Assembly: GCA_020354025.1 (NCBI GenBank)
Contig: CP070638.1
Coordinates: forward strand, 814,006-878,005
DNA length: 64,000 bases
Origin: Fidelibacterota bacterium
GTDB taxonomy: Bacteria > Fidelibacterota > Marinisomatia > SCGC-AAA003-L08 > TS1B11
Direction of reading: 5' to 3'
Shown here: positions 44,983-54,308 of the stretch, one piece after another
How the letters are laid out: each line of letters starts with the position of its first letter
Numbering within the stretch: position 1 is the first letter of the stretch
Program-made: the position numbers and the translations under genes
The notes under the pieces: model-generated
Seen by the model: the letters and a program-made list of their open reading frames with translations, nothing else
What the model was told of the DNA's origin: nothing
Database searches by the model: none

Positions 44983-45561
44983 ATGAACGATAAGACCAGA
45001 AATAGCATCCAGGATTTGATCTACCGGCTTCTACGCGAGATTGGCGAGGACCCTGACCGGCAGGGGCTGGCACGCACCCCTGAGCGGGTTGCCCTGGCAT
45101 GGGAATACTTTGCCAGAGGCTACGATCTGCGTCTTGAGGACGTTGTAGGCCAGGCATGTTTTGATGAGAAGTACGATGAGGTGGTTTCGGTCAAGGACAT
45201 CGATTTTTTCTCTATGTGTGAGCATCATCTGCTGCCTTTTTTCGGTAAGGTTCACGTGGGTTATTTACCGGACGGCAGGGTGATCGGTCTCTCGAAAATT
45301 CCCCGGATAGTGGAGATGTACGCCCGGCGGCTGCAGGTCCAAGAGCGCATGACCGTGCAGATCGCTGACGCCCTGATGGGTGTTCTGGAACCCAGGGGCG
45401 TGGCCGTGGTTGTTGAGGGAGTACACCTGTGTATGCAGATGCGCGGTGTCGAAAAGCAGAACAGCTTTGTCACTACTTCCCACCTGCTGGGGGCATTCAG
45501 ATCCAATCAGAAGACGAGGGCGGAGTTCTTCAGGATCATTGCGATGAGGGGCCCATTATAG
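44983..45561 (+). CDS. folE: GTP cyclohydrolase I
   Basis: FolE converts GTP to 7,8-dihydroneopterin triphosphate, the entry to folate and to queuosine-type deazapurines. At 192 aa it has the standard size. Signatures: [40 protein letters not shown] (zinc Cys and His) and [20 protein letters not shown] (second zinc Cys). AAGGA precedes ATG. Its stop TAG shares one base with the GTG start of the endonuclease IV gene, so the two are translationally coupled. Confidence 0.96.
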   Translation: MNDKTRNSIQDLIYRLLREIGEDPDRQGLARTPERVALAWEYFARGYDLRLEDVVGQACFDEKYDEVVSVKDIDFFSMCEHHLLPFFGKVHVGYLPDGRVIGLSKIPRIVEMYARRLQVQERMTVQIADALMGVLEPRGVAVVVEGVHLCMQMRGVEKQNSFVTTSHLLGAFRSNQKTRAEFFRIIAMRGPL

Positions 45562-46439
45562 TGGCTTTGCTCGGCGCCCACGTATCAACGGCCAGCGGCA
45601 CGGAGAACGCTCCCGAAAGGGGCAGGGCTATTGGCGCAGATGCCATCCAGATCTTCACGGCGAATCAGGACCAGTGGAAGTCTCCTCCTTTAACCGAGAC
45701 CAACATTGATGGATTCCGCCGTGGGATGTCCCAGGGGCGCCCGCGGGTGAGCATCAGCCATGACAGTTACCTTATTAACCTGTGCGCAGCCAAGACGTGG
45801 CAGCTCAGACGAGCGGTTGATGCCTTTATCGCGGAAATGGACCGCAGCGAGGCCCTGGGTATTGACTACATCGTCTTCCATCCCGGTGCCCACATGGAGG
45901 CCGGTGTTGAGGTTGGATGCGCTACGGTGGCCGAGAGCTTGAGCACCGCCCTTGACGCGCGTCCGGATCACAAGGTTAAGCTGCTGGTAGAGACTACCGC
46001 CGGCCAGGGTACCTACGTAGGATATACCTTTGAGCAAATTGCCGATATCCTGACGCGGATCAACTTCCCGGAGCGCATGGCGGTCTGCTTTGATACCCAG
46101 CACACCTTCGCCGCCGGTTATGATATCCGCACTCCCGAGGACTGGGACAAGACCATGCAGGAATTCGATCGCGTCATAGGATTGGATCAGCTGCTGGTTC
46201 TGCACCTAAACGACAGCAAGCGAGAACTGGGCAGCCGAGTGGACCGGCACGAAAGGATCGGCGATGGACTGCTGGGGCTGGTACCTTTCTGGTGCCTGAT
46301 GAACGATGCGCGCTTTGCCGACACTCCCGCCGTCCTGGAGACTCCCGTGCAGGATGAATCTGAATACGGCGAGGAGCTGGAGCTGCTGCGATCTTTGATC
46401 GACGCACCGGAGCCGGAGTCGGTGGCTAGGATCGTATAG
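45561..46439 (+). CDS. nfo: endonuclease IV (deoxyribonuclease IV)
   Basis: AP endonuclease with a TIM barrel and three zinc ions, acting in base-excision repair with Nth-type glycosylases. 292 aa from GTG 45561, whose encoded ALLGAHVSTASGTENAPERG is the exact family N terminus. Later motifs: FHPGAHMEAGVE, LVETTAGQGTYVGYTF, CFDTQHTFAAGYD and HLNDSKRELGSRVDRHERIG. The frame extends back to 45429 through folE, but those codons are folE read in another frame. The 1-nt overlap with the folE stop (TAGTG) sets the start. Confidence 0.95.
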   Translation: MALLGAHVSTASGTENAPERGRAIGADAIQIFTANQDQWKSPPLTETNIDGFRRGMSQGRPRVSISHDSYLINLCAAKTWQLRRAVDAFIAEMDRSEALGIDYIVFHPGAHMEAGVEVGCATVAESLSTALDARPDHKVKLLVETTAGQGTYVGYTFEQIADILTRINFPERMAVCFDTQHTFAAGYDIRTPEDWDKTMQEFDRVIGLDQLLVLHLNDSKRELGSRVDRHERIGDGLLGLVPFWCLMNDARFADTPAVLETPVQDESEYGEELELLRSLIDAPEPESVARIV

Positions 46440-46447
46440 GGACTGAA

Positions 46448-47845
46448 GTGAGCACCATTGAGAAATACGATGTGGTCATCATCGGCAGCGGGCCTGGCGG
46501 CTATGTGGCCGGAATTCGGGCCGCCCAGTTGGGTAGGAATACCGCCGTAGTGGAGTCCGATCAGCTGGGCGGAATCTGCCTGAACTGGGGCTGCATCCCC
46601 ACCAAGGCCTTGCTGCACACCGCCGGATTGTATGAGGACATCCACCGCGCCGGGGAGTTCGGTCTGAATGTAGCGGGAGTATCCCCAGATTGGATGACAG
46701 TTATAAGGCGCAGCCGTGAGGTGGCAGGCAGGCTGTCCAAGGGGATCGAGTATCTGTTCAAGAAGTATGGCGTTAGGCACCACCCTGGTCGGGGTCGGCT
46801 GGTGGACGCTGCCACCGTTGAGGTCTCCCCGAAAGATGGTGAAGTCTACCAGCTCCAGGCGGAGAACGTCATCATCGCTACCGGAGCCAGGTCCAGGGCG
46901 CTAACCGGGATGGAGCCGGATGGCAGGCGAGTGATTACTTCCAGGGAGGCTATGGTCCTGCCCGAAGTACCTGAACGGATGGTGATCATCGGGGCCGGGG
47001 CCATCGGTGTGGAGTTCGCCTATTTCTACAGCGTCTTCGGCACCGAGGTGGTCCTCATCGAGATGCTGCCCCATATTCTGCCCCAGGAGGATGAGGAGGT
47101 ATCGCGGGAGCTGGCCCGTACTTTTAAAAAGCGCAAGATTTCGATGTTGACGGGGACTGGAGTAGATCACATCGACCGGCAGGAGACAGGGGTCGAGGTC
47201 CATACCTCAGGCCAGCGCCAGGAGGTCATCCCCGCAGAAGTAGTGCTAGTAGCTGTAGGGGTGCAGGGGAACGTGGAAGACCTGGGACTGGAAGAACTCG
47301 GAGTGAAGGTAGAAGATGGAACTATCATCGTGGATGAGTTCTATCATACCGGCAAGGCTGGCATATATGCTGTTGGAGATGTGGTAGGGCCACCACTGCT
47401 AGCCCACGCCGCTTCGGCTGAGGGCATCACCGCCGTGGAGCACCTGGCAGGTCTTAAGCCCCAGCCGCTGGATTATGGCAATGTTCCGGCCTGCACGTAC
47501 TGCCGACCCCAGGTGGCTTCGGTAGGTCTTACTGAGAAAGGAGCCCGTGAAGCGGGCTTCGGGGTGAAGATCGGCAAATTCCACTTCCGGGCTCTGGGCA
47601 GGTCCCAGGCTACGGGGGAAATTGATGGTTTTGTGAAAGTGATCTATAATACCAGCGACGGCAGGTTGCTGGGAACTCATATTATAGGCGAAAGTGCCAC
47701 CGACCTGATCTCGGAGGCAGCGCTGGCCTTGAAGCGAGAGACTACCTGTTACGAAGTCCTGAAAACGGTCCACCCCCATCCCACTCTATCGGAAGCCATC
47801 GTAGAGGCTACCGCAGTAGCCTACGGGGAGTCGATCAACTATTGA
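46448..47845 (+). CDS. lpdA: dihydrolipoamide dehydrogenase
   Basis: E3 flavoprotein that reoxidises lipoyl groups of 2-oxoacid dehydrogenases or the glycine cleavage system. 465 aa. FAD loop VVIIGSGPGGYVAGIRAAQ; redox disulfide GGICLNWGCIPTKALL (CX4C); NAD loop MVIIGAGAIGVEFAYF; second FAD motif GIYAVGDVVGPPLLAH; C-terminal active-site HPHPTLSEAI with the base His. The start is GTG, 8 nt after the nfo stop. The lipoate genes lipB and lipA lie 5-9 kb downstream; no E1 or E2 gene is in the window. Its end overlaps the convergent membrane-protein gene by 7 nt. Confidence 0.96.
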   Translation: MSTIEKYDVVIIGSGPGGYVAGIRAAQLGRNTAVVESDQLGGICLNWGCIPTKALLHTAGLYEDIHRAGEFGLNVAGVSPDWMTVIRRSREVAGRLSKGIEYLFKKYGVRHHPGRGRLVDAATVEVSPKDGEVYQLQAENVIIATGARSRALTGMEPDGRRVITSREAMVLPEVPERMVIIGAGAIGVEFAYFYSVFGTEVVLIEMLPHILPQEDEEVSRELARTFKKRKISMLTGTGVDHIDRQETGVEVHTSGQRQEVIPAEVVLVAVGVQGNVEDLGLEELGVKVEDGTIIVDEFYHTGKAGIYAVGDVVGPPLLAHAASAEGITAVEHLAGLKPQPLDYGNVPACTYCRPQVASVGLTEKGAREAGFGVKIGKFHFRALGRSQATGEIDGFVKVIYNTSDGRLLGTHIIGESATDLISEAALALKRETTCYEVLKTVHPHPTLSEAIVEATAVAYGESINY

Positions 47846-48093
47846 TCGACCTCGATGTGGGTTGTATCGCCGGACCGACTCAGCTGCCAGAAGCGGTAAG
47901 CTGTCAGGAGTACTACGGCAGCTGCCAGGAACAGGGTCAGAGCTACAAGGAAGGCAACCAGTCGAGGGAACGTGAGGACCAGAATGCCAGCCAGGACCAG
48001 TCCCAGCCCCACAGCCAGGATTCTAGGCCAGGATTGACCGAACCAGGCTTCCAGCTGTGGTGAGACCTCGGAGTAAATAATACGTGTGACCAT
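47839..48093 (-). CDS. small membrane protein, unknown function
   Basis: About 84 aa. Two hydrophobic helices, ILAVGLGLVLAGILVLTFP and LVAFLVALTLFLAAAVVLLT, separated by a short turn, followed by a basic then acidic tail. No family recognised. ATG 48093 has a GGGTG upstream; a longer frame to 48135 adds residues without support. Its last codons overlap the end of lpdA on the opposite strand. Confidence 0.6.
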   Translation of the reverse strand: MVTRIIYSEVSPQLEAWFGQSWPRILAVGLGLVLAGILVLTFPRLVAFLVALTLFLAAAVVLLTAYRFWQLSRSGDTTHIEVDQ

Positions 48094-48312
48094 GAGAACA
48101 CCCTTTTCAGTTATTGTCAATGGATTACGTTTCAAGGATCGTGCCGTCGGCGGGAAACCTGCCGGATTGTAGGCGCATGCGACATTTTGGCAGGATTTAT
48201 TACTTCTTTTACTGTATAAATAAAGATTATTAAGGAATTATTAGAGAGCATATTCCCGAAATAGGTGTAACCACGAGAGATGTCGCATAAGTAATAGAGG
48301 TAAATCGGAATT

Positions 48313-49998
48313 ATGAAAAGAACTGCTTATAGTGTTGGGTTTGTCTTGCTGCTGCTCCTGGCGGGCTGTGCCGCCCACCGTGCCATCATAACCATGGCGC
48401 AAGACAGGCTGTCAATGGATCAGCTGGCTGCGGATATAGCCACCCTGGCATCCGACGAGTTTGAGGGCCGGCTGCCGGGCACCCCCGGAGGGAAAAAGAC
48501 CATCGCATATCTTGAGCAACGGTATGAAGAGCTGGGCCTGGAGCCGGGTAACGGCGACAGCTACCTTCAGGATGTACCGCTACTAAAAGCGCATATCGAT
48601 GCCGGTTCGTCCATTACCATTAAAGGTGACGGGGCTGAACAGAAGCTACATTTCAGACATGACTTTGCGGTTTGGTATTCCGCCATGAAGGATAAACTCA
48701 GTCTGGAGGACGTGGAGTTGGTCTTTGTGGGTTACGGAGCTGTAGATCCTGACTATGATTGGGACGATTATGAGGGGATCGACGTGGGAGGGAAAGTGGT
48801 AGTAATCCTCAGGGAGGATCCCGGTTACATCAGCGACGATATCACTTTCTTCCTGGGGAAGCTGGAAACGCCCAGCTCCCTCTTTCGGACGAAATACAGG
48901 CTAGCAACCGAACAGGGTGCGGCCGGAGCGCTGGTAATCATCGATACCGCCATGTCCACCTCCAAGGCTACCTGGGAAGAGGTGAGTCGGTATATGATCC
49001 GCCCCCGCACCTCCCTTTTATCGGAGGAGGCGGATACCTCGCGTGCTGTCATGAATGGTTTTCTGGAAGTGAACGCCGGGCGTGCCCTGCTGGCCCAGGC
49101 GGGCCATAGTTATGATTCTCTGCTGGTTGCGGCTTCGAAGCGGGGATTTAAATCCTTCTCTCTGGGTCTCAATTTATCAGCCAGTCTGCAGAAGCACACC
49201 GACCCTTTCACTTCCTACAACGTGCTGGGTCGTTTGTCTGGTAGAGAACGCCCTGATGAGCTGGTGATCTATAACGCCCACTGGGATCATATAGGCCGTG
49301 ACACGACTCTCAGTGGTGACCAGATTTATAACGGCGCAGTGGACAACGCCAGCGGCACAGCCGCCCTGCTATCCCTGGCGGAGCTCTTCACTGGTCTGGA
49401 GAAGAGGCCCGAACGGTCTATTCTCTTCATGGCCGTAACCGCTGAGGAAAGCGGTCTGCTAGGCTCCCGTTATTATACCGAGCATCCCCTTTATCCTCCG
49501 ACTAAAACTGCCGCCGTCATCAACGTCGACATTTTACTTCCCTTCGGCAAGTCCAGGGATGTCATTGTCATTGGCTCTGGCAAGTCGCAGTTGGACGAAT
49601 ATATCGAGGCCGCAGCCAAGCGTCTGGACTTAGCTGTCCAAGCTGATATGTGGCCTCAGGAGAGATTCTACTATCGGTCTGACCACATAAATTTCGCGCG
49701 CAAGGGGATTCCCTCCAGCTTGATGGTGACAGGTGTGAACAACGTGCCCCACGGTGAGGATTGGGGTCTGGCACAATTTAACAACTACCTGAAAGAGATC
49801 TACCATACACCTTCCGATGAATACGATGACTCCTGGGATCTTGCCGGAGCCGTGGATGTATTAATGATCCTTTTCGATATGGGCTACACTATCAGCAATC
49901 AACGCCGGTTCCCTAATTGGTACCAGGAGGACGAGTTCAGACCCGTTCGGGATGCAGCCATGGAGGCAGCTGGCAACCGACCAACAGATTCACAATAA
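48313..49998 (+). CDS. M28 family metallopeptidase, lipoprotein (copy 1)
   Basis: A 561-aa secreted aminopeptidase-like zinc protease. Lipoprotein signal LLLLLAGCAAH. About residues 100-270 form a PA (protease-associated) insert, and the M28 catalytic core follows: YNAHWDHIGRD (His and Asp ligands), AVDNASGTAALLSLAEL (bridging Asp), MAVTAEESGLLGSRYY (catalytic Glu pair) and VINVDILLP (Asp), ending with NNVPHGEDWG (last His). AGAGG precedes ATG. A second, clearly paralogous gene starts 13 nt after its stop, so the two are a tandem duplication in one operon. Confidence 0.9.
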   Translation: MKRTAYSVGFVLLLLLAGCAAHRAIITMAQDRLSMDQLAADIATLASDEFEGRLPGTPGGKKTIAYLEQRYEELGLEPGNGDSYLQDVPLLKAHIDAGSSITIKGDGAEQKLHFRHDFAVWYSAMKDKLSLEDVELVFVGYGAVDPDYDWDDYEGIDVGGKVVVILREDPGYISDDITFFLGKLETPSSLFRTKYRLATEQGAAGALVIIDTAMSTSKATWEEVSRYMIRPRTSLLSEEADTSRAVMNGFLEVNAGRALLAQAGHSYDSLLVAASKRGFKSFSLGLNLSASLQKHTDPFTSYNVLGRLSGRERPDELVIYNAHWDHIGRDTTLSGDQIYNGAVDNASGTAALLSLAELFTGLEKRPERSILFMAVTAEESGLLGSRYYTEHPLYPPTKTAAVINVDILLPFGKSRDVIVIGSGKSQLDEYIEAAAKRLDLAVQADMWPQERFYYRSDHINFARKGIPSSLMVTGVNNVPHGEDWGLAQFNNYLKEIYHTPSDEYDDSWDLAGAVDVLMILFDMGYTISNQRRFPNWYQEDEFRPVRDAAMEAAGNRPTDSQ

Positions 49999-50011
49999 GG
50001 ATATCCGACTT

Positions 50012-51670
50012 ATGAAAAGATGCAAAGATATTATTCATATAATGTTCCTCGCGGTCCTGCTTATCTTGACGGGTGGTTGCGGTGGTGGTGGGGACGCCGC
50101 CGCCAAGCGCAGTATCACCTCCGGGGATCTGGCGGCGGATATCGCTGTCCTGGCCTCCGATGAATTCGAAGGGCGGGAGCCGTCAACCAAAGGGGAGGAG
50201 CTCACCCTCCAGTTTCTTAAGGAGGAATTTGAAAAGCTGGGCCTGGAGCCCGGCAATGGAGACAGTTATCTCCAGGAGGTACCCCTGGTGGAGATGACAG
50301 TAGGTATCGGTACGGGTCTGTTGATCTGGGGTGATAAGACCACCACGCGCCTGATTTATGGTGAAGAGTATATAGCGCGGACGAAACGGATGGTCAAGCA
50401 GATTTCCCTAGACCGTTCCGATATGGTTTTCGCAGGCTACGGCATCGTAGCACCCGAATATGGCTGGAATGATTACGAGGAACTGGATGTTGAGGGTAAA
50501 ACAGTGGTGCTATTGGTGAACGATCCAGGCTATGCCACCGGAGACAGTACGCTTTTCAATGGCCATGCCATGACTTATTACGGCCGCTGGCCCTACAAGC
50601 TGGAAGAGGCGGCCCGCCAGGGTGCGGAAGGGGCTTTTGTCATTCACGAAACCGGTCCCGCCGGTTATCCCTGGGAGGTAATTGGGCGCTGGAACCGGCA
50701 CGGTTTTGAACTGGTCCCTGAAGAAGGCGAGGTCTCTCATTGTGCTATAGAAGGATGGCTTAATGTGGAGGTCGTCCGGGAGCTGTTCCAGCAAGCGGGA
50801 GAAGACTTTGACGCGTTGAAAGAGCTGGCCGCTACCAGGGACTTTCGACCGGTCCCGGTCAATCTGCGGATTTCCCTTACCCTTGACAACACTATCCGCA
50901 GCTCCACATCCAATAATGTCCTGGCGCTGCTGCCGGGCAGAAACCGACCGGATGAGGTAGTGATCTATATGGCTCACTGGGATCACCTGGGGAAAGATCC
51001 ATCGCTCAGGGGGGATCAGATCTACAACGGCGCTTTTGATAATGCCACCGGTGTGGCGGGCCTGCTGGAACTGGCTGAAGCCTTTTCCCAGTTGGGCCGG
51101 CGCCCCGCTCGCTCGGTTCTGTTCCTGGCCGTAGCTGCCGAGGAGCAAGGCCGACTGGGTTCACGGTATTACGCCACCCATCCGGTCTTTCCGCTGGCGA
51201 AGACGGTGGCCGCAATGAATATGGACTGCCTGAACGTCTTTGGTCCCATGAAAGACGTAACAGTCATCGGGTATGGGAACTCGGAGTTGGACAATTACGT
51301 AGCAGCTGCTGCCCACAAGCAGCGCCGGAAAGTGCGCCCGGATCCAGAGTTGGAGAAGGGCTATTTCTATCGCTCGGATCACTTCAGCTTCGTCCAGGAG
51401 GGAGTACCGGCCCTCTATCTTGAAAGCGGCATTGATCACGTGGAGCACGGTGAGGCCTGGACCCGGGAACAGATCGACCGATACACGGCCGAACGCTACC
51501 ACAAAGTCACCGACGAGTTCGATCCCACCTGGGATCTTACCGGCATGGTGGACGACCTGCGGCTGCTCTTCAGCATCGGTCACCGTCTCAGCCGGGAAAG
51601 AACCTTCCCCAACTGGCAGGAGGACAGCGAGTTCCGCGCGCTGCGGGACAGTATGATGCAAGGGAGCTAA
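50012..51670 (+). CDS. M28 family metallopeptidase, lipoprotein (copy 2)
   Basis: Paralogue of the preceding gene, 552 aa. Shared openings DLAADIAVLASDEFEGREP and EFEKLGLEPGNGDSYLQEV show recent common origin. Lipoprotein signal FLAVLLILTGGCGGG. Catalytic set: YMAHWDHLGKD, GAFDNATGVAGLLELAEAF, AVAAEEQGRLGSRYY, AAMNMDCLN and IDHVEHGEAWT. Both copies keep all metal ligands, so both should be active; they may differ in residue preference. I start at ATG 50012, since upstream in-frame codons belong to the end of copy 1. Confidence 0.9.
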   Translation: MKRCKDIIHIMFLAVLLILTGGCGGGGDAAAKRSITSGDLAADIAVLASDEFEGREPSTKGEELTLQFLKEEFEKLGLEPGNGDSYLQEVPLVEMTVGIGTGLLIWGDKTTTRLIYGEEYIARTKRMVKQISLDRSDMVFAGYGIVAPEYGWNDYEELDVEGKTVVLLVNDPGYATGDSTLFNGHAMTYYGRWPYKLEEAARQGAEGAFVIHETGPAGYPWEVIGRWNRHGFELVPEEGEVSHCAIEGWLNVEVVRELFQQAGEDFDALKELAATRDFRPVPVNLRISLTLDNTIRSSTSNNVLALLPGRNRPDEVVIYMAHWDHLGKDPSLRGDQIYNGAFDNATGVAGLLELAEAFSQLGRRPARSVLFLAVAAEEQGRLGSRYYATHPVFPLAKTVAAMNMDCLNVFGPMKDVTVIGYGNSELDNYVAAAAHKQRRKVRPDPELEKGYFYRSDHFSFVQEGVPALYLESGIDHVEHGEAWTREQIDRYTAERYHKVTDEFDPTWDLTGMVDDLRLLFSIGHRLSRERTFPNWQEDSEFRALRDSMMQGS

Positions 51671-51679
51671 TAAGGGACC

Positions 51680-52477
51680 GTGCCGACGCCGACCGAATCC
51701 CAATTGCATCGAGAGCTACCGGCCCTGATGGATAGTATCAGCTTAATGGCAGCAACACCCTCTTCCGGGGATGTCACCCAGATGGCTGGTTGGATCCGGC
51801 ATCAGGTGCGAGGACTGGACCTGGCCGTCTTATACCTTGGACGCCAGCCTTACCGGCTCGTATGGGAGCTTCAGAAGCAACTCCACACCTGGCGGGTGGT
51901 GGGGGAGATTCCCGACGTTGCCCTCCTCTTGGAGCACGAGCCGGTCTACACCTTAGGAAAGAACGCTGATGAGCGCAACCTGCTTGCCAGCCGCCCGGCA
52001 AATGCCGAGGTTGTGGTCTGTGACCGGGGAGGCGAAGTGACCTATCATGGTCCTGGCCAGTTGGTGGGCTATCCCATCATCAACCTGCGTGAGTGCCGCC
52101 CCAGTGTTACCTGGTACATAAGAAGGCTGGAGGACCTGATCATCCGCACCCTGGCTACCTTCGGCATCACTGCCGTTAGGATCTCCGGGCTGCCGGGAGT
52201 CTGGATCGGGCAGCAGAAGGTAGCTGCCCTGGGAGTGCGACTAGCCCGCTGGACCACCATGCACGGCTTTGCTATCAACGTCTCCGTACCACGGCGATAC
52301 CTAGAGGGCATGATTCCCTGTGGTATATCGGAGTACGGGATAACCAACCTCAACGATTGCCTGCAGGAACCTGTCGGTGTTCAGGAAGTATCCCGGCGGC
52401 TGATCCCCTTGTTGCAAGGTCTCCTGGGGAGGGGAAACGGTCAGATTTCCAGATTGAACCTTGACCCGACAGCTTAA
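51680..52477 (+). CDS. lipB: octanoyltransferase (LipB)
   Basis: LipB moves octanoate from acyl carrier protein to lipoate-dependent enzymes, the step before LipA. Core motifs: HEPVYTLGKNADERNLL, CDRGGEVTYHGPGQLVGYPI, QQKVAALGVR (active-site Lys) and GMIPCGISEYG (active-site Cys). The family is usually 210-230 aa; from GTG 51680 this frame gives 265 aa, with about 35 extra N-terminal residues and poor ribosome-site spacing. A later start such as ATG 51782, just before GLDLAVLYLGRQPYRLVWEL, is plausible. lipA is three genes on. Confidence 0.92.
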   Translation: MPTPTESQLHRELPALMDSISLMAATPSSGDVTQMAGWIRHQVRGLDLAVLYLGRQPYRLVWELQKQLHTWRVVGEIPDVALLLEHEPVYTLGKNADERNLLASRPANAEVVVCDRGGEVTYHGPGQLVGYPIINLRECRPSVTWYIRRLEDLIIRTLATFGITAVRISGLPGVWIGQQKVAALGVRLARWTTMHGFAINVSVPRRYLEGMIPCGISEYGITNLNDCLQEPVGVQEVSRRLIPLLQGLLGRGNGQISRLNLDPTA

Positions 52478-52565
52478 TTTCGACCGTAGATATAGTAGAT
52501 CAACGAGCTTCTGAATAATATGAGTCTTCCCCGTCACAGGAAGACTTAAAAGAGGAGGATCCATA

Positions 52566-54263
52566 ATGAAACAGCGAACGTTGATCATGTGGACCGGGTT
52601 CGTTATGCTTGCAATGAGCACCGGCTGTCAGCAAGGGTCGCGAGATTGGGGCCGCTTCGTCGATAACTTCATCGAAGGGTATTTCGAGGCCAATCCCACA
52701 GCAGCGGTCTACGCCGGTCGTCATGAGTATGACGGCCAGCTGCCCGATTTTAGTGCCGAGGGTTTGGCGCAGAGCAGCGACTGGCTTAAGGCGCAGCGGG
52801 AGCGGGCTTTGGGCTTTGAGACCGAATCCCTCAGCGAAGCCCAAAGGTTCGAGCGGGACTATATGCTGGCAGCTATCGACGGGCAGCTATTCTGGCTGGA
52901 GGATGCGGGCTGGCCGTACAAGAATCCTGCCTTTTATGCTAATCCCCTAGATCCCAGCGTCTACGTAACGCGGGAATATGCACCGTTAGAGCAGCGGATG
53001 CGTGGATTTATCACGTTCGCCAGGGGGATACCGGCCGTCACCGATCATGCCAGGAACAACCTTAGGCCACCCCTGCCGCGGACCTATGTCCAGCTGGGGC
53101 ACATTCTGTTCGGGGGGCTAGCGATGTTCTTTGAGGACGATCTCCCGAGAGTATTCGCCCCGGTAAAGGATGACCAGATTCAGGCCGAGTTCCAGCAAGC
53201 CAACGCCGGGGCAGTTCAGGCCTTGAAGGGACTGGACGAGTGGTTTACGTCACTGGAGGCCACCGCCACCGACGAGTTCGCCCTGGGACCCGAATTGTTT
53301 AAAAAAATGTTGTGGGCTACTCAAGGACTAGAGATCACACTGGAGGACCTAGAGGCCAGCGGCCAGCGGGACCTCGAGCGCAACCTGTCAGCCTTGCGGG
53401 AAGCCTGCGCCGAACTGGCGCCGGATAAAACCATCCCCGAGTGTGTTGCGATGGTGATGGGCGATAAACCGAAAGACGGACCGATAGAGGAAGCCCGTGA
53501 ACAGCTCAACACCCTTAAGCAGTTTGTTGTTGATCAGGATTTGGTTGCCATCCCCGGGGAGGAAGAAGCGCTGGTGGACACCTCACCACCGTTCATGCGC
53601 TGGAACTTAGCCTACATCGATATTCCAGGGCCCTACGAAAAAGGATTGCCGTCCACCTATTATATCGCACCACCTGATCCAAGCTGGTCTGAGGAGGAGC
53701 AGCGGGCCTATATTCCCGGGATAGACGACCTGTTATTCACCTCAGTGCACGAGGTCTGGCCGGGGCATTTCCTTAATTATTTGCATTCCAACCGGACCGA
53801 CTCAGAGATCGGACGGGTGTTCGGTAACTATGCTTTTTCTGAGGGATGGGCTCACTACACCGAAGAAATGATGTGGGAAGCAGGTTTGAATGAGGGGGAT
53901 CCGGCCACTCATATCGGGCAGCTGCTTAATGCTCTGTTAAGGAACGTTCGCTATCTCTCGGCGATAGGATTGCACACGCAGGGAATGACAGTGGCAGAGT
54001 CCGAGAGGATGTTCCAGGAACTGTCCTACCAAGATCCCGGTAATGCCCGGCAGCAGGCCGCCCGGGGAACCTTCGATCCGGGATATTTGAATTACACCCT
54101 GGGCAAGCTCATGATCCTCAAGCTGCGGGAAGACTGGACGGCTGGCCGGGAGGGGCGTGAGGCCTGGAAGGTTTTCCACGATCAGCTGCTATCTCACGGA
54201 AAACCGCCCCTGCCTCTAGTGCGCAAGGCCATGCTGGGTGAGGATGCCGGAGCGGCTCTCTAG
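52566..54263 (+). CDS. DUF885 family predicted metallopeptidase, lipoprotein
   Basis: A 565-aa protein with lipoprotein signal (MLAMSTGCQQ). Nearly all-helical, as in the M3/M32-like DUF885 family. The zinc motif is VHEVWPGHFLNYLHS (HExxPGH), and EGWAHYTEEMMWEAG supplies the third ligand, Glu, downstream. ARGTFDPGYLNYTLGKLMIL is a further family block. Members are thought to be peptidases or carboxypeptidases; substrate not known. A strong GAGGAGGATCCATA ribosome site precedes ATG. It lies between lipB and the amine-dehydrogenase-like gene, with no obvious functional tie. Confidence 0.85.
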   Translation: MKQRTLIMWTGFVMLAMSTGCQQGSRDWGRFVDNFIEGYFEANPTAAVYAGRHEYDGQLPDFSAEGLAQSSDWLKAQRERALGFETESLSEAQRFERDYMLAAIDGQLFWLEDAGWPYKNPAFYANPLDPSVYVTREYAPLEQRMRGFITFARGIPAVTDHARNNLRPPLPRTYVQLGHILFGGLAMFFEDDLPRVFAPVKDDQIQAEFQQANAGAVQALKGLDEWFTSLEATATDEFALGPELFKKMLWATQGLEITLEDLEASGQRDLERNLSALREACAELAPDKTIPECVAMVMGDKPKDGPIEEAREQLNTLKQFVVDQDLVAIPGEEEALVDTSPPFMRWNLAYIDIPGPYEKGLPSTYYIAPPDPSWSEEEQRAYIPGIDDLLFTSVHEVWPGHFLNYLHSNRTDSEIGRVFGNYAFSEGWAHYTEEMMWEAGLNEGDPATHIGQLLNALLRNVRYLSAIGLHTQGMTVAESERMFQELSYQDPGNARQQAARGTFDPGYLNYTLGKLMILKLREDWTAGREGREAWKVFHDQLLSHGKPPLPLVRKAMLGEDAGAAL

Positions 54264-54308
54264 CATAGTAATGGAGATCGAAACAATGAGAATGAAAGTC
54301 AAAGTCAG

